DNA of 64,000 bases from Batillaria attramentaria (lineage: Eukaryota > Mollusca > Gastropoda > Batillariidae), in assembly GCA_018292915.2 (NCBI GenBank), contig JACVVK020000170.1, forward strand, positions 980,001-1,044,000, written 5' to 3'. Position 1 is the first letter of the stretch; every line of letters begins with the position of its first letter. Shown in pieces: positions 10,401 through 21,867 of this stretch. Position numbers and translations under genes: made by a program. The notes under the pieces were generated by a model. The model saw nothing but the letters and a program-made list of their open reading frames with translations, had not been told where the DNA came from and ran no database searches.

Positions 10401-10885
10401 CCAGACCCCCTCCCCCTCCCCTCCCCCGCTACCTTTCAGCCGGAGCTATAACAGCTTTCTGTTTTTAATTCCTGCCAAGAGTTCTAGGTTTGTTTTTGTT
10501 TTTTTTTTATTTTACAAGTACGTGTCTGTGGGTAACTAGTTTTATCCAGGAACTCCCTGCCGGTAGACAGCGTGTAGGAAAAGTGACAGTTTAATCGCAC
10601 CCACCCGGATTGCATCTTGACACTAATGTGCCGCATTAGCTGTACACGCGCCGGCGAGAGGAGGAGGACCGAGGAGGCAGATCGTGTTAGAAATGTTTGG
10701 CGAGGAAAGTGAGTTTGTTAAACTTTTTTTTTTCCCTCCCCCACGACCAATCCCAAACCCAACATGCTGATGTCGACTTTATAACGGAGTCGTGACGTCG
10801 TCTTTATCTGCATCTAGAGTTCGTGGTATAGGTTTTTTTTTTGTAATAGCGGCTGTAACGATGGTTTGGATTGGTTGGTATTTAA

Positions 10886-11112
10886 CTCTTGAGAGCCCAA
10901 TCCCGACCACCCACTGCCCGCTATAAGACTTGTTAAAAAGAACAAGCCACTGCACACCAGTAGGAGCCACTTTCAAGCCACTGTTACGCAAGGCGTGGGC
11001 CTTCCCACTAGGCGCGAAACTGCTGCAGATTGCGCAATAGTGGCTTCGAGTGGCTTCTAATGAGCTGAAGATTTCAAGTAAAAATGCTTTTTTTTTCGTG
11101 TGCTTTTAAGAG
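10886..11112. mobile_element. MITE-T copy 1 with TTAA borders
   Basis: The 227-bp element is bordered by TTAA at 10882-10885 and 11113-11116. Its ends are CTCTTGAGAGC and, inverted, CTCTTAAAAGC. Internal text (GTTAAAAAGAACAA, CACACCAGTAGGAGCCACTT) is shared with 14371-14586 and 34473-34720. It appears to sit in the tail of a minus SINE-A, whose remainder is at 11117-11175. TTAA targets fit piggyBac- or Kolobok-type transposases. Confidence 0.7.
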
Positions 11113-11116
11113 TTAA

Positions 11117-11175
11117 AGAGGTTAACGTCCTTTTCCACGACATACGGGTGATATCAAAGACGGGGCAACGAGGAA
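11117..11175 (-). repeat. SINE-A tail/body fragment beside MITE-T
   Basis: GGTTAACGTCCTTTTCCACG, then GGGTGATATCAAAGACGGGG and CAACGAGG. The head is missing. Confidence 0.7.
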
Positions 11176-11859
11176 GCCGTTGCCACGAATTACATTCCTA
11201 CACGCTAGTGTTAATTACTGCTAACGTTAAAAGACAACGAGAGACAGACAGACAGGCAGACAGACCGACAGACAGACAGGGAACTTTATTTTACAATGGT
11301 AAAGGATAGGACAAGGTAAACTTGCTACAAAATACATTCCTACACGCTAGTGCTAATTATTGCGGCTACCCACCATAATTATGAAAAAAGTAAATAAATA
11401 AACTGTAAACTTTTGCAGCAGAGAAAAAGTTCGACGAGTTCGAAGGTTTAGGCCCGCATTGCGAGGAAGGCCGTGGAGTGTGAGGGAGGTGGTGTGTGGC
11501 AGGGGGTGGTGGTCGGGGTGGGGGATATGGAAACGGGAGGGGGTAGCGTCTGAGCAGATGTGAGTTTCGGACATTGCATGTTTATGAACAAATTGACGGT
11601 AATTGGCTTGGGCGTGGAGTGCTGTGGCCCCCTCCTCGTGCACAACATTGAAAATGACAAGGTCCCCGCCCTACGCAATTATTCCTCCCTCTGGTACACC
11701 CCCCCCCCCTCCTTCCCATGGCAGTTTGCTCACCCCCCCCCTCCCCCTACATCACCACCCCAATCCCCACCCCCAATCGTTTGTTCATCCACCCAGTTTG
11801 GTTCACGCTTTTTCTGTCTTTGCCATCAGTTTGATATTCCGCTTGAATTTGGAGAGAGA

Positions 11860-11879
11860 GAGACAGACAGACAGACAGA

Positions 11880-11915
<36 letters not shown>

Positions 11916-12068
11916 CAGTGGTAGTAGTAGTTGTAGCAGCAGAGTGTAGCAAGGACAAGATAGAAGAAAGGACGCTGTATCAGTCTAATCTTCCTTCCTT
12001 GAAACACTGAAATAATGTGTCATTCTCATTGTTATTTGGCCGGCTTCGAGTCAGTGTGTGTGTGTGTG

Positions 12069-12110
<42 letters not shown>

Positions 12111-12135
12111 TGCGTGTGTGCGTGCGCGCGCGTTT
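11860..12135. repeat. Microsatellite cluster: (GACA)n, (GT)n, (GT)n(GC)n
   Basis: (GACA)n lies at 11861-11877, (GT)n at 11881-11914, and a (GT)n/(GCGT)n array at 12053-12135. Confidence 0.9.
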
Positions 12136-12267
12136 GTGCGTACCAGAACGTTGCCACATCAGTATCGGTACGAGTCATGCAGTCCATTTGTGCCGCTTTG
12201 GGTCTAACTGATGTGAGTTTCGCTTGAAAAGATCCGAGCATAGATGAAAGTTTGGGTGATTTAATGT

Positions 12268-12455
12268 TTTAAGAGTTTAACGTCATTTTACGCAACCGAA
12301 TAACGAAGAAATCAAAGATGGGACAAGGAAGAAGACATCAGTTCAGTTGTTGCTCGCAGCTGCAAGGGAATCGAACTCTCGACCGACCAGAGCATTGAAA
12401 GTACAGCTGAACTGTGGTACATACATGTACGTTTGCTATCTCGGCTGCCCCACAG
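12268..12455 (-). repeat. SINE-A-like, old copy
   Basis: Highly diverged minus copy: AGAGTTTAACGTCATTTTAC, AATCAAAGATGGGACAAGG, GGGAATCGAACTCTCGACC and a CTATCTCGGCTGCCCC head end. Confidence 0.55.
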
Positions 12456-12750
12456 TAGCGGAAGTGCTGCTGTTCATCACTGAGTAAAGCTGGTCAGTGG
12501 TACTGGTAGATGTACTGTTATCAGTGTGCATCGTGGGACAGCGAAATGTTGACTACAATTATTTCAAAGGAAACCGCAACAACTGCAGGTCACAGTGAAC
12601 TCACTGCCGACCTTGACCGCGCGCCGTGGAATTCCCCAGTGACCCTGGCACTGTGTACGTGCACAGTCCTTGCCAATCGGGCGATTTTTAGCCTTTTTTT
12701 TTTTTCTTTTTGGCTCCCTTGTGTAACAATGGGAGTCTATGTTTTAACCC

Positions 12751-12760
<10 letters not shown>

Positions 12761-12840
<80 letters not shown>
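12761..12840. repeat. (TCTG)n(GT)n compound microsatellite
   Basis: About seven TCTG units followed by about 28 GT units. It directly abuts the satellite array starting at 12842. Confidence 0.95.
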
Positions 12841-12841
<1 letters not shown>

Positions 12842-12842
<1 letters not shown>

Positions 12843-13830
12843 AGAAAACTTTAACGTTGTCATTTTCTCAGAATCTACAAACAGCAGGGACACCAAACTT
12901 GGCATGCTGATAGACAACCGCAAGACCTTTTAAAACAATTCATTTTGAATGACCTTGACTCAAGGTCAAGGTCACTAAAGCTCTCTGTTTGAAAATTTTA
13001 CTTTGGCATTTTCTCGTAATCTACAAACACCAGAGGTTTTAGACTTTGTATGATGATAGACATCCATAAGAACTTTACAGATATACATGTGTTCAGTGGC
13101 CTTGTGTCAAGGTCAAGGCCGTACAAGCTATTTTTGTGAAACCTTAACATTGGCATTTTCTCAGAAACAACAAACAGCAGAGGTGCCAAACCTGGCGTGC
13201 TGATAGACAGTGATAAGACCTATGCACACATACCATCTTAAATGACCTTGACTCAAGGTCAAGGTCATTAAAACAGTCTGTTGGGAAATTTTACATTTGC
13301 ATTTTCTCAGAATCTAGAAGGATCAGAAGCCTCAAACTATGTGTGATGATTGTCATTGGCAGCACCTTTACAGACATACCTGTGTTCAGTGACTTTTAGT
13401 CAAGGTCAAGGCCATGCAAGCCTTTTTTTGGAAACTTTAACCTTGGCATTTTGTCCATAACAACAAACAGTAGTGGCACCAAACGAGGCATGATGATAGA
13501 CAGCAATGAGACCTACCTTTCTGAATGACCTTGACTGAAGGTCAAGGTCATTAAAGCTGTCTGTTATGAATTTTAACATTACTGTTTTCGGGGGAACTAC
13601 AAATACTAGAGGCATCGAACTTGGCATGATAATAGACATTGATGAGATCTCATTTGAATGACCTTGACCAAAGGTCAAGGCCATACAAACTGTTTCGGGG
13701 AAAATTGTAATCTTGCCAAGGACTCAGAGCGCCAGAGACACTTTACTTGGCATGATAATGGATAGTAATAAGAGCTTTACATACATACTCTTGTGAATGA
13801 CCTTGACCTGTGTCACAAGGGAGCCGTGGA
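12842..13830. repeat. Satellite array of ~145-bp units (~290-bp dimers) with TCAAGGTCA boxes
   Basis: Seven units start near 12846, 12998, 13143, 13288, 13435, 13573 and 13708. Each begins with a TTAACATTGGCATTTTCTCAG-like block (up to 20 bases shared), then ACAAACAGCAG...CCAAAC, GATAGACA, and ends in a box around TCAAGGTCAAGG. Units alternate: type A ends AATGACCTTGACTCAAGG followed by TCAAGGTCATTAAA, while type B ends TCAAGGTCAAGGCC then GTACAAGC. TCAAGGTCA is the extended half-site bound by ERR and FTZ-F1/SF-1 nuclear receptors (established). Whether it is bound here is unknown. Confidence 0.85.
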
Positions 13831-14366
13831 GGCTTCTGCCTTTCTAGTTTTCTTTTTTTAAAGAGGTCTCCCTCAGTTGTTTCCCAGTCATGTTTAGTAT
13901 GGTTTGAAAGATAATTATAAGCACTTTTATGGGAAAATAGTTTTGATTTGAAAAATTGGGCACAGCGGCGAATAGTGAGAGCGGAGATAACATGGGTTGT
14001 GGGTGCTTGGAAACAGCGTCCTCTGACGCGTCAGCGCCCGTGGTCTAGGTGTGTGGTTGGCAACGGTATGCAAGCTGGCTCTGCACAAACGCTGGGTGCG
14101 TGGTCGTGATAAAAATTAAATTGAAGGGCGCGGGCATTTGGGGACGAAGTTTACGAGCTGCACGTGATTCAGTATCACTATGCGGTAAGCGCTACTGAGT
14201 TTCACTTTCTTGCAACTACCGTAAGTACTTTTCTCTGATATCCTCCACACCCCAAAAGGGGCCACAGGAGTAAAATCGATATCTTGTATCTTGTAAACGA
14301 GGAGCAGCACGGGCCCCATATCAAATTACGGTTTGAGTAGCAAACAGTCCTTAATACCCGCGGCCT
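13831..14366. other. Stretch without recognised features
   Basis: No supported exon, RNA gene or repeat was recognised. Confidence 0.45.
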
Positions 14367-14370
14367 TTAA

Positions 14371-14586
14371 CTCTTAAGAGCCCTGGCCAAGCCCGACCGC
14401 TGTATGATAAGACTGGTTAAAAAGAACAAACCACTACACACCAGTAGGAGCCACTTCAAACCACTGTTACGCAAGGTGTAGGCCGGCCTTCCCGAGATTA
14501 TGCGCACATTGCATAATAGCCGGTAGCTTGAAGGGGATGCTGAATTGAAGATTTCAAGTAAAATTGCGATTTGGGGGTTTTATGAG
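14371..14586. mobile_element. MITE-T copy 2 with TTAA borders
   Basis: Bordered by TTAA at 14367-14370 and 14587-14590, with ends CTCTTAAGAGCCC and, inverted, CTCATAAAACCCC. Its interior matches copy 1 at 10886-11112. Confidence 0.72.
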
Positions 14587-15089
14587 TTAACCGCAACCTT
14601 ATTGTGCAGTAGTCAACACTATTCTCCAACACAAAAAACAGCTAGTGTCACACTCGCGTATTTAGCCAATTATTCCCAAAAGTACCTCAGTGCCTCGCGG
14701 CTCAACCTGCAGGAGCCTTCTCTTTTAAACCGGCCCACGTGCGAGAAATTGCCAATTTGGCCCCTTCCGGCGATGCACGCACTGGCAGCGGAAGGACCCC
14801 AGTCAAGAAAAAAAGAAGAGAAACCGAAGACAAAGCATCTGCGTGATTTCTATCGCTGACGATAGGGAGGCAGAATTCAGCGTGGTGCAAGATACGAAAC
14901 TGCACCTACGCGGCCCTCGAGGAGCTAGCTTTGTCTGTCAGTAACCTTAGAGGGGGGTAGGTGTAAAATAATGCGCTTCTACTTTTTTTTTTGTAGTTCA
15001 GTCTTGCCAGTGGAAGCACGGTGCACGTGCTGTTCGGAGATGCCTGGTGGTGCTGGGTTTGTTAGAACCTTTCCTCCATCTATCTTCTG

Positions 15090-15470
15090 AGGGGATGCGA
15101 GGGGGTCGAGTTGGTAGAGCGCTGGACTTCGAGTGTTCGAATCCCTGCGTGGAGCAGGGGCTGGCCAAATCCGGCAGTGGTAGAGCGTTGGACTCACAAT
15201 ACTCCGGGTCGTGAGTTCGAATCCCGGCTGGGGCCAAATATTTGTACAGTGTCACTACTGGCTTTTTCATCGTTGCACCGTCTTTGATATCACCTGTATG
15301 TGATCACAGTGGAAAAGGACGTTAAACTCCAAAATACCCACCCTCGAATCCCGGCTTGGGCCATTTCATTTATTTATGCTGGCTTTTTCCTCGTTGCCTC
15401 GTCTTTGAATTCACTCGTATGTGGTGGAACTGAGAAGACGTTAAAATCTCAGATAACTAACCAACTAATC
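15090..15470 (+). repeat. SINE-A cluster (tandem heads plus a second 3' part)
   Basis: A partial head (15104-15150, TTGGTAGAGCGCTGGACTTC) is followed by a fuller unit (15172-15345) with a TACAGTGTCACTACT interruption. A second 5'-truncated unit (15350-15465) starts at the B-box region (TCGAATCCCGGCTTGGGCC). Confidence 0.75.
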
Positions 15471-15597
15471 CTTCTTCTGATTTATGACTGATTTTGGCGG
15501 CTCAGTGATGAGGTGTTACAAAGACAGCAAGAAGACTTCCGCAGAAGGTCTTGGTGTTGTTGTTTGTTGTTTGTTTGGTTTTCAGTTTTTTCCCTAA

Positions 15598-15979
15598 ATA
15601 ATAATAACTGAGTATTGTATAGGCGCTGTACCCAATTTCTTGGCGGATCCGCTCAAAGCGCCGCGAACTGAACCCTACACACGCGCTCATGTGAACCGCA
15701 CGCATTGTCTCACACACTGGACATCTAATGCGAAGGGTCATCTCAGCTATTTAAGTTTCGGAATCAAGATTTGCATTTGTTTTCAAATTTTTGGGGCTGA
15801 ACAATTCCAAAGCATATGGGTAGGAAGCCGGAGTACCCGGAGAGAACCCACGACGATCGACCCGACTGAATGAACGGTGCCACGTACGAGAAGGAACAAT
15901 TCTTGCCCTGAGTGGGACTCGAACCTGACCTCTGGCATTGGTGACGAAGTCGCTTAACCACTCGACCACCGACCGCCCC
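15598..15979 (-). repeat. SINE-B, near-complete copy
   Basis: Minus copy: head at 15979 (GGGCGGTCGGTGGTCGAGTG, GTTAAGCG), B box GGTTCGAGTCCCACTC, core GGGTTCTCTCCGGGTACTCC and GCGCTTTGAGCGG, then an (ATT)n tail at 15598-15607. Confidence 0.78.
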
Positions 15980-16002
15980 AGGTTACATCTGATTATTTGG
16001 TG

Positions 16003-16100
16003 GGGGAACCGGGGTGGGCGAATGGTAGAGCGTTGGACTTCTAATGCTCGGGTCGTGAGTTCGTATCCCGGCTGGGGCGAAATATTTGTGCTGGCTTTTT
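16003..16100 (+). repeat. SINE-A 5' half, split by a 1.8-kb insertion
   Basis: Normal head to TTGTGCTGGCTTTTT, then an abrupt change at 16101. The matching 3' half is at 17918-17993. TGATTATTTGGTG flanks the pair at 15990-16002 and 17994-18006, which proves they were one insertion. Confidence 0.9.
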
Positions 16101-16323
16101 ATGTTGTTTCCATAGTAATGGAAACAACATAATAGGACGGGCTAAAATTTCCACGTTCATAGGCAAGCATCTGTGGTACAAACGCACGTCACTGCCGATC
16201 TCCCGCAGAGACGATTATGCAAGTGTAACTCTGACAATGACGTAAGAAAACCTGCGTCATCGATGCTGGCATGTATGCTGTTCCGAACGCGTTTCTTCTC
16301 CTCACTGAGTGCCGTCTGTATGG

Positions 16324-16367
<44 letters not shown>

Positions 16368-17755
16368 TGTGTCCGGGCCCGTTTCTTCGAAGATACTTAA
16401 CCGAATGGCTTCAAATTTGGGGTATCAAAATTTATCAAAATGTTACATTAGACGATTCAAGCGTGTGATGATTGCTTAAGTGATTTGGGAGTTATCGCCC
16501 TTTTGAGACAAGTTGGTTGTCTTTCGTGTACAGGCGTAATATTTATTTAAATCACTCAATTTTTTGGCAGTAGATAGCTTGAATACGGACTCTGAACAGA
16601 GTCACTACTAGAAAATGGTCGCTCTTATAGTTTTCATGTAAACCGAGCCTGAGTTGACATTGCATGTGAACCCAGTTCAGATGCCTATTTCTCCGAAAAT
16701 ACTGAACCGATCGATTTCAAATTTGGGGTTTCTAAATGAATCAAGATTGTTGAATAGAAGGCCCGATCCAGGTACGATTGCACACATGATTTGCGAGTTA
16801 TCGCCCTTTAAAAAAAAATGGCTTTCTGGCGTTTAAAGGCGTAATATTTACATAAACCACTCCAATTTTGGGACATAGATAGCATGAATACGGACTCTCA
16901 ACTGAGTGAATTTTGGAGGTTGTCGCTTTTATACTTTTGGCGTAAGCCGTACCTGATGAAAGTGCTGGTGAACACACTTTAGATCTCAAAATCGCTCCTA
17001 CTATACATAGATAATGAGCCTGGGGTGCCATAAAAAATATACAAAAAAATTAGAAAAATTCACTGCAGCCGTTGTCGTCAGTTGACTCGAAAATTTGTAC
17101 TCGAAGCACATTTCCTTTACACAAGCCACACGCCTCACAAACATCGCAGAAAAGGCACACGCGCACTGACGCAAAACTGTATCAGCGTCAGTTTGCCGAC
17201 GTCATGTTTGATTGACGTGGGGGTGTGTCGTCACTTTTCGGAAGTTCTCTATTTGTAGACGGGGAAAGTGGGAGTTTCATTGATGTAGTGAGCTTTGTTT
17301 TTCCCACTGACTCTCACTCAATAGCATAGTAGAGTGAGAGAACACCACATAGGTCTCAATGGAGCACATGCACAAACGCGGCTCGCGCAAGTCTGCGTGC
17401 GTGCGTGCGTGCGTGCGTGCGTATGTCTGTGTGTGTCTGTGTGCGCGCGCGCGCAGCAGACATAACACATAGTGAAAAAACGTTCGCCGCGCAGACTTGT
17501 CTGTTAAACACATTGAGCCGGTATAAATTCGATCTTTACACTGCGCAGCAGCAACACTTCAATTTTCATGGGGCTGCTTTCATTGCAAGAATTGTATCCG
17601 AGTCAAAGTTATTACGTCAAATGTATTATGCGTCATCCCAATGAGGAAAACGTCATAGATTTCAAAGAAAACAACTTGACGTCTCTCTTCCAAAACCAAG
17701 ATTGGTCTGACAAGTCCGGTCAGTTGTTTCCATTCAGAGAGAGAGAGAGAGAGTG

Positions 17756-17825
<70 letters not shown>

Positions 17826-17917
17826 TCCCGAATACATGGCATTACAAAAGAACGACCGTGACGACAGCAGGTGATTAAATGGAAACAACATATTGGGCTG
17901 GTCAGTGGCCATCTTGT
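16101..17917. mobile_element. ~1.8-kb insertion inside a SINE-A
   Basis: The insert starts with ATGTTGTTTCCAT, followed at once by its own inverse (hairpin 16101-16130), and the inverse ATGGAAACAACAT recurs near the right end (17879-17891). It carries a two-copy tandem repeat (16379-16990), GT and GCGT arrays (16326-16364, 17397-17456) and (GA)n(GT)n (17737-17823). No transposase was recognised. The exact right border (17892-17917) is uncertain. Confidence 0.6.
16379..16990. repeat. ~306-bp tandem repeat, two diverged copies
   Basis: TCAAATTTGGGGT recurs at 16411 and 16717, GAGTTATCGCCCTTT at 16489 and 16795, and AATACGGACTCT at 16573 and 16883. The copies are clearly related but diverged, so the duplication is old. 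Confidence 0.8.
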
Positions 17918-17993
17918 TAATCGTTGCCCCGTCCTTGATATCACCCGTATGTGGTGGAAAAGGACGTTAAACCCGCCAAACACCCACCCACCC
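17918..17993 (+). repeat. SINE-A 3' half (partner of 16003-16100)
   Basis: CGTTGCCCCGTCCTTGATATCACC, GTATGTGGTGGAAAAGGACG and CCAAACACCCACCCACCC, followed by the right-hand 13-bp duplication. Confidence 0.9.
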
Positions 17994-18006
17994 TGATTAT
18001 TTGGTG

Positions 18007-19345
18007 CTTGTTTGTTCGTTAATAATCCGTCATCTAGCGGCGATCGAATTTCTGTGCCGTTCAACTTTCTCCTTTCTTGTTTCACCTTGTTTTCCCCCCT
18101 CCTCCTGGCTTCCCTATAATAATTGTCTGACCTCAATCTTGTTTTTCAGCCTGTAGCCGGTTTAGTTCCTTAGAGTTTTTAGATCCAGACTGCAATCCTC
18201 GTCCAGATTTCACCGAGACTCAAGATTCACCGGAGGTTTTAGATCTAAACAAAAGATCTAAACCACGGAGTCCAACAATACATTTCCTAATCTTCATTGA
18301 TCTCACCGAGACTCCAGCGATCGAGTCCGCGCAGAGCCAAGACTGACAGAGCGGTTCAATACGACTGAAATTGCAGGCTGGAACTGGGTCATTCCCTCTG
18401 ATTTCCGAAAATAGCTTCGGTGAACAATCAGCCGCTTCGTTATCTCCCGGCCGGTGATTCACCATAATTGTCGGGGGTCACCGTGGTCAGTTCTCCTCGC
18501 TGTCAGCAGGCAACACGAATACAACAAGCCGTAGAATCTGACCAAGGCGGAGCGAGCGGCGGACTACATGGGCTGTAACGTGATTAGTTCCGGGCGGATG
18601 GTGGTACATACAAATCACTTGGTCCAAGTTAAAGAGCTGGTTCTCTTCAGTCACATCCCTGCCCGCTAGTTCCAAAGACGGTTTTTCTCTGCCTCGCTTG
18701 ACATCTCAGTCAATCAGTGGCAGGGATTATCCCAGACCATTAGTTTGATTGGAAGCAGCGCATCAGCAGGGGGAAAGAAGACTGTTCCCAGGGGGCGCCC
18801 AGTGCTGTGACGGCGCCGCTGATTGGCTGCCCCGACAGCCGCGATATCTGATTGGCGCCGACGTGGTCAGAGAAGGATTGTCGTTCTTATCTGGATAACC
18901 TTTTGAACGTGTCCAGGTGGTGGGCATGAGGATAACGGCCACTGCTCCACTGTGTTTCAGATCATGTGAGGGGTGAAAGGGCGGGATTGGGGGGAGGAGG
19001 GGGTGGTGGGGGTGAAGACCTTCCGACCCCGTCCGCTACCTATGAAGTGCAACAGTCGAAAGGCACAAAGCTGAAATCACTGATGTTACTACATGTACCA
19101 CTAGCCTGTATAGCTTGTATCGACTTGTCAAGTTTTAGTGGTTCGAAAGAAATCAGCCGGTAGTAAAAAAAAAAAAAAAAAAAAAAAAGCTGACTTTCTT
19201 CTTATCAGAGGCATGATATAGAGTTTTCTATTGTCTTTGTCATAATTAAGGGAAATTAAGATTGATTAGTCACTTTATTTGCGTTTTGCGAAACACATCC
19301 GCTGGGGACGCCGGCTTCATCATAATTGTGTCAAGTTCTTATAAG
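18007..19345. other. Stretch without recognised gene; CCAAT-rich zone at 18700-18900
   Basis: No coding exon was recognised. 18700-18870 has three CCAAT-type motifs (AGTCAATCAG, CTGATTGGCTG, CTGATTGGCGCC) in GC-rich DNA, which could be a promoter, but no exon was found to go with it. A poly-A run of about 24 lies at 19165-19188. Confidence 0.35.
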
Positions 19346-19349
19346 ATTT

Positions 19350-19760
19350 TCGAAAACTAAGTCCACGCTGATCGACTTGCAGAACTGACTATGTACTGCT
19401 AACTGAGCGTCTGAGATACGCGAATCACTTCAGTTCCCCTCACGACCGCATTCCTCGTTTTGGGGATTGCAACACAACACTGAGGTTTTTCTCGCTTTTA
19501 GAAAACTAAATCCACACTGAACGACATGTAGAACTTTGCACGAATTGAGTTTCTAAGATGCGCGAACCACTTGCCTGCTGACGACCGCATTTCTCGTTTT
19601 GGGACACGCTACATAACAATTCCTCCGGCTTAGTTTTTTTCGAAAACTGAATCCACACTGAACGACTAACATCACTTTGTACTGACGATTTTTGTTTGTA
19701 AGATAAGCGGACCACTTGCCTGTCTCGTCTGACGAGATGTATTTCTCAGTCTCGTGACGT
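19350..19760. repeat. ~145-bp tandem repeat, three copies
   Basis: GAAAACTAAGTCCACGCTGA-like starts occur at 19353, 19501 and 19642. Each unit has an ACGACCGCATTTCTCGTTTT-like block. The copies are diverged. Confidence 0.75.
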
Positions 19761-20329
19761 CACCGTCCCATTGCGAAAGAAATAAACATCCCTCCAACCC
19801 TCACGCACTTCAGCCGCCGTTCATCTGTCGTGTTGCAGAAAAAGGATCCCCTGAGCAAGCCATTTCCGAGGATTTACCACAAAGAAACGCCGTTTCTCTC
19901 AAAATGTTATTGTTATTCTTGATTGCCTAGGCCATCCGTTTTCTGCGAGATGGGCCACGTGGCCCGAGTTTGTACAGAAAGCTTTTTGTCCATTACGCAA
20001 AAAGTGGCGGTTGTTTACTCGGGGCTGTCGACGGAGGGGTGCATGTGGGTAAACAGCCATTACCTTTTGGCGCTGAATATACACACAATAATGGAAATGC
20101 CGCTTTTTGTTCTTAGAGGCCCTGTGAGTGCTGGCGGTTTGTGAAATGGCGCAACTGAGATCATAGTTCTGAACACTGACACCAGGCGGCCCCTCCTCCT
20201 TTTGCCAGATCCACATTTTGACGATGGCTGGCGAAACGAAAGTATTCAAGCGCTTCGGATCGTTCTTCAGTAGTGGATTCAGGATCTTACTCTGGCCGAG
20301 GGACAGACACAAATACACAGGGCCTCAAA

Positions 20330-20525
20330 ATGCCTATATATTCCCAAATAGCCTCAGGCGTCACAGTCAACCCTAAAAATGCTTCAATCTACAAACAATT
20401 ACTACTACGAACAAACCATTCAAATGTACGCACCTGCCGGCCAGGGATTTAAAAAAATTGAATGTCACAGTCTCCTTTCCGCTCAGGCCTCACTGGAGTA
20501 ATGCACGTCTGCTTTCTCTTTAGGC
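20330..20525 (+). repeat. Dispersed repeat D, copy 1
   Basis: Shares CCTAAAAATGCTTCAATCTA, CATTCAA, CGCACCTG/CGTACCTG and a TCAGG(C/T)GTCACTG-type block with 45962-46165 in the same orientation. Family unknown. Confidence 0.65.
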
Positions 20526-20578
20526 CAGACAGGCAGTTTGCACAAATCCGCTTGCCTTACTTGTGTCCGACCTCTGTG

Positions 20579-20582
<4 letters not shown>

Positions 20583-20647
<65 letters not shown>
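20583..20647. repeat. (CT)n microsatellite
   Basis: About 32 CT units. A C12 run follows at 20750-20761, and (ATT)n at 20785-20812. Confidence 0.97.
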
Positions 20648-20651
<4 letters not shown>

Positions 20652-21248
20652 GTGTTTTAAAAGGTATGGATAGATGGATGAAAGGTGATCGGTTACGGTA
20701 GCTCGGTATGTGTAGCCGGAACCCTAACGAGGCCAAGATACAAAAAGTTGCCCCCCCCCCCACCCCTCCACCCCTACCCCCTCGTTATTATTATTATTAT
20801 TATTATTATTATCATTTTAATATGCAAATTTTAAACGTCCCATTCAATTCAGTTGCGATTTCCAACTCCTTTGCAGCACAAACAGCCATCACGCTGATCA
20901 CCCCTAACTATCGCGGCCGTTTCTGATACGTCATGACCTAATCGTGACGGCTGACGTAGAACTGATTGAAGTGTCAATGACACAAGTACGGCACTTGACC
21001 GAAGCGGGGCAGACGAGAGCGCACTTCAGGCAAAGGCTGCCGGGAAACTGAGGCGTCGGGCTCCTGGTCTACAGAAGTGCGTGTCACAGCCCATAAATTG
21101 GACGTGAAGATCTCTTGGACGTCCGGAGAGGTGGTGGTCACACCTTGCGAATTCACACCATTGTTGATTTTTTTTTTCTCCTTTCAGGGGAAGGGGGGGG
21201 GAGGTGGGAGGGGGGCCGGGAGGGAGTTAATGGATGTGGGTCCCTTCG

Positions 21249-21249
<1 letters not shown>

Positions 21250-21326
<77 letters not shown>
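21250..21326. repeat. (GT)n microsatellite
   Basis: About 38 GT units abut repeat E copy 1. Confidence 0.97.
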
Positions 21327-21327
<1 letters not shown>

Positions 21328-21665
21328 ATACGCTTCTGAAACCAGAAACACACAGAGCTGTCGTTTAACTCTTTGACGACGAAGCACAATTTCTAACACG
21401 CGATTTCCTATATCACTTGTCGTCAAAGAGTTAAAAGCACAACTGAGCTGACAACAATCTGACATCTGACTGATTTCAGTAAGTCTGACCCAAGTATCCA
21501 GGATCCTTCATTCGACTCTGCAAAACAGGACCTCTCGCTAACGCGTCAGTCTGTCGGAGGTTTAAAGGCGTTTATACTAGCATTTAATGCTCACAGATCG
21601 TTCTGTCTGTGCTGTTTTCGTGGTAACTATCACTGATCACACCACTTGGACTGACACCTGAACAA
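21328..21665 (-). repeat. Dispersed repeat E, copy 1 (with a nested MITE)
   Basis: Nearly the same text as 51920-52175: ACGCTTCTGAAACC, ACAACAATCTGACATCTGA, CATTCGACTCTGCAAAACAG, GCGTCAGTCTGTCGGAGGTT and CTCACAGATCGTTCTGTCTG. Compared with that copy it contains a 62-bp insertion at a TTAA. Confidence 0.85.
21369..21430. mobile_element. 62-bp MITE with perfect 12-bp TIRs and TTAA duplication
   Basis: CTCTTTGACGAC at the left end (21369-21380) is exactly inverted at the right end (21419-21430). TTAA flanks it at 21365-21368 and 21431-21434. The paralogous copy at 51951-51960 has a single TTAA and no insert, so this is a directly observed filled/empty site pair. TTAA specificity fits piggyBac- or Kolobok-type transposases. 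Confidence 0.9.
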
Positions 21666-21678
21666 CTGTGCCGGCGGG

Positions 21679-21679
<1 letters not shown>

Positions 21680-21746
<67 letters not shown>

Positions 21747-21867
21747 TGGCTGGCCTCTGTCTGTCCGTCTGCTTTCCGTGTCCAGTCAGTATGTTTTCGT
21801 CTGTAGACACACTCAGGCTGCAGTACTTTTCAGTCACTCAGGACGTTAAACTCCCAAACACCCACCA
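21680..21867 (+). repeat. (GT)n array and a SINE-A tail fragment
   Basis: (GT)n runs at 21680-21744. A short SINE-A tail (GGACGTTAAACTCCCAAACA, CCCACC) is at 21840-21867. Confidence 0.8.

Noticed and set aside
18700..18900. Confident promoter
   Set aside because: CCAAT motifs alone, without any exon or transcript evidence.
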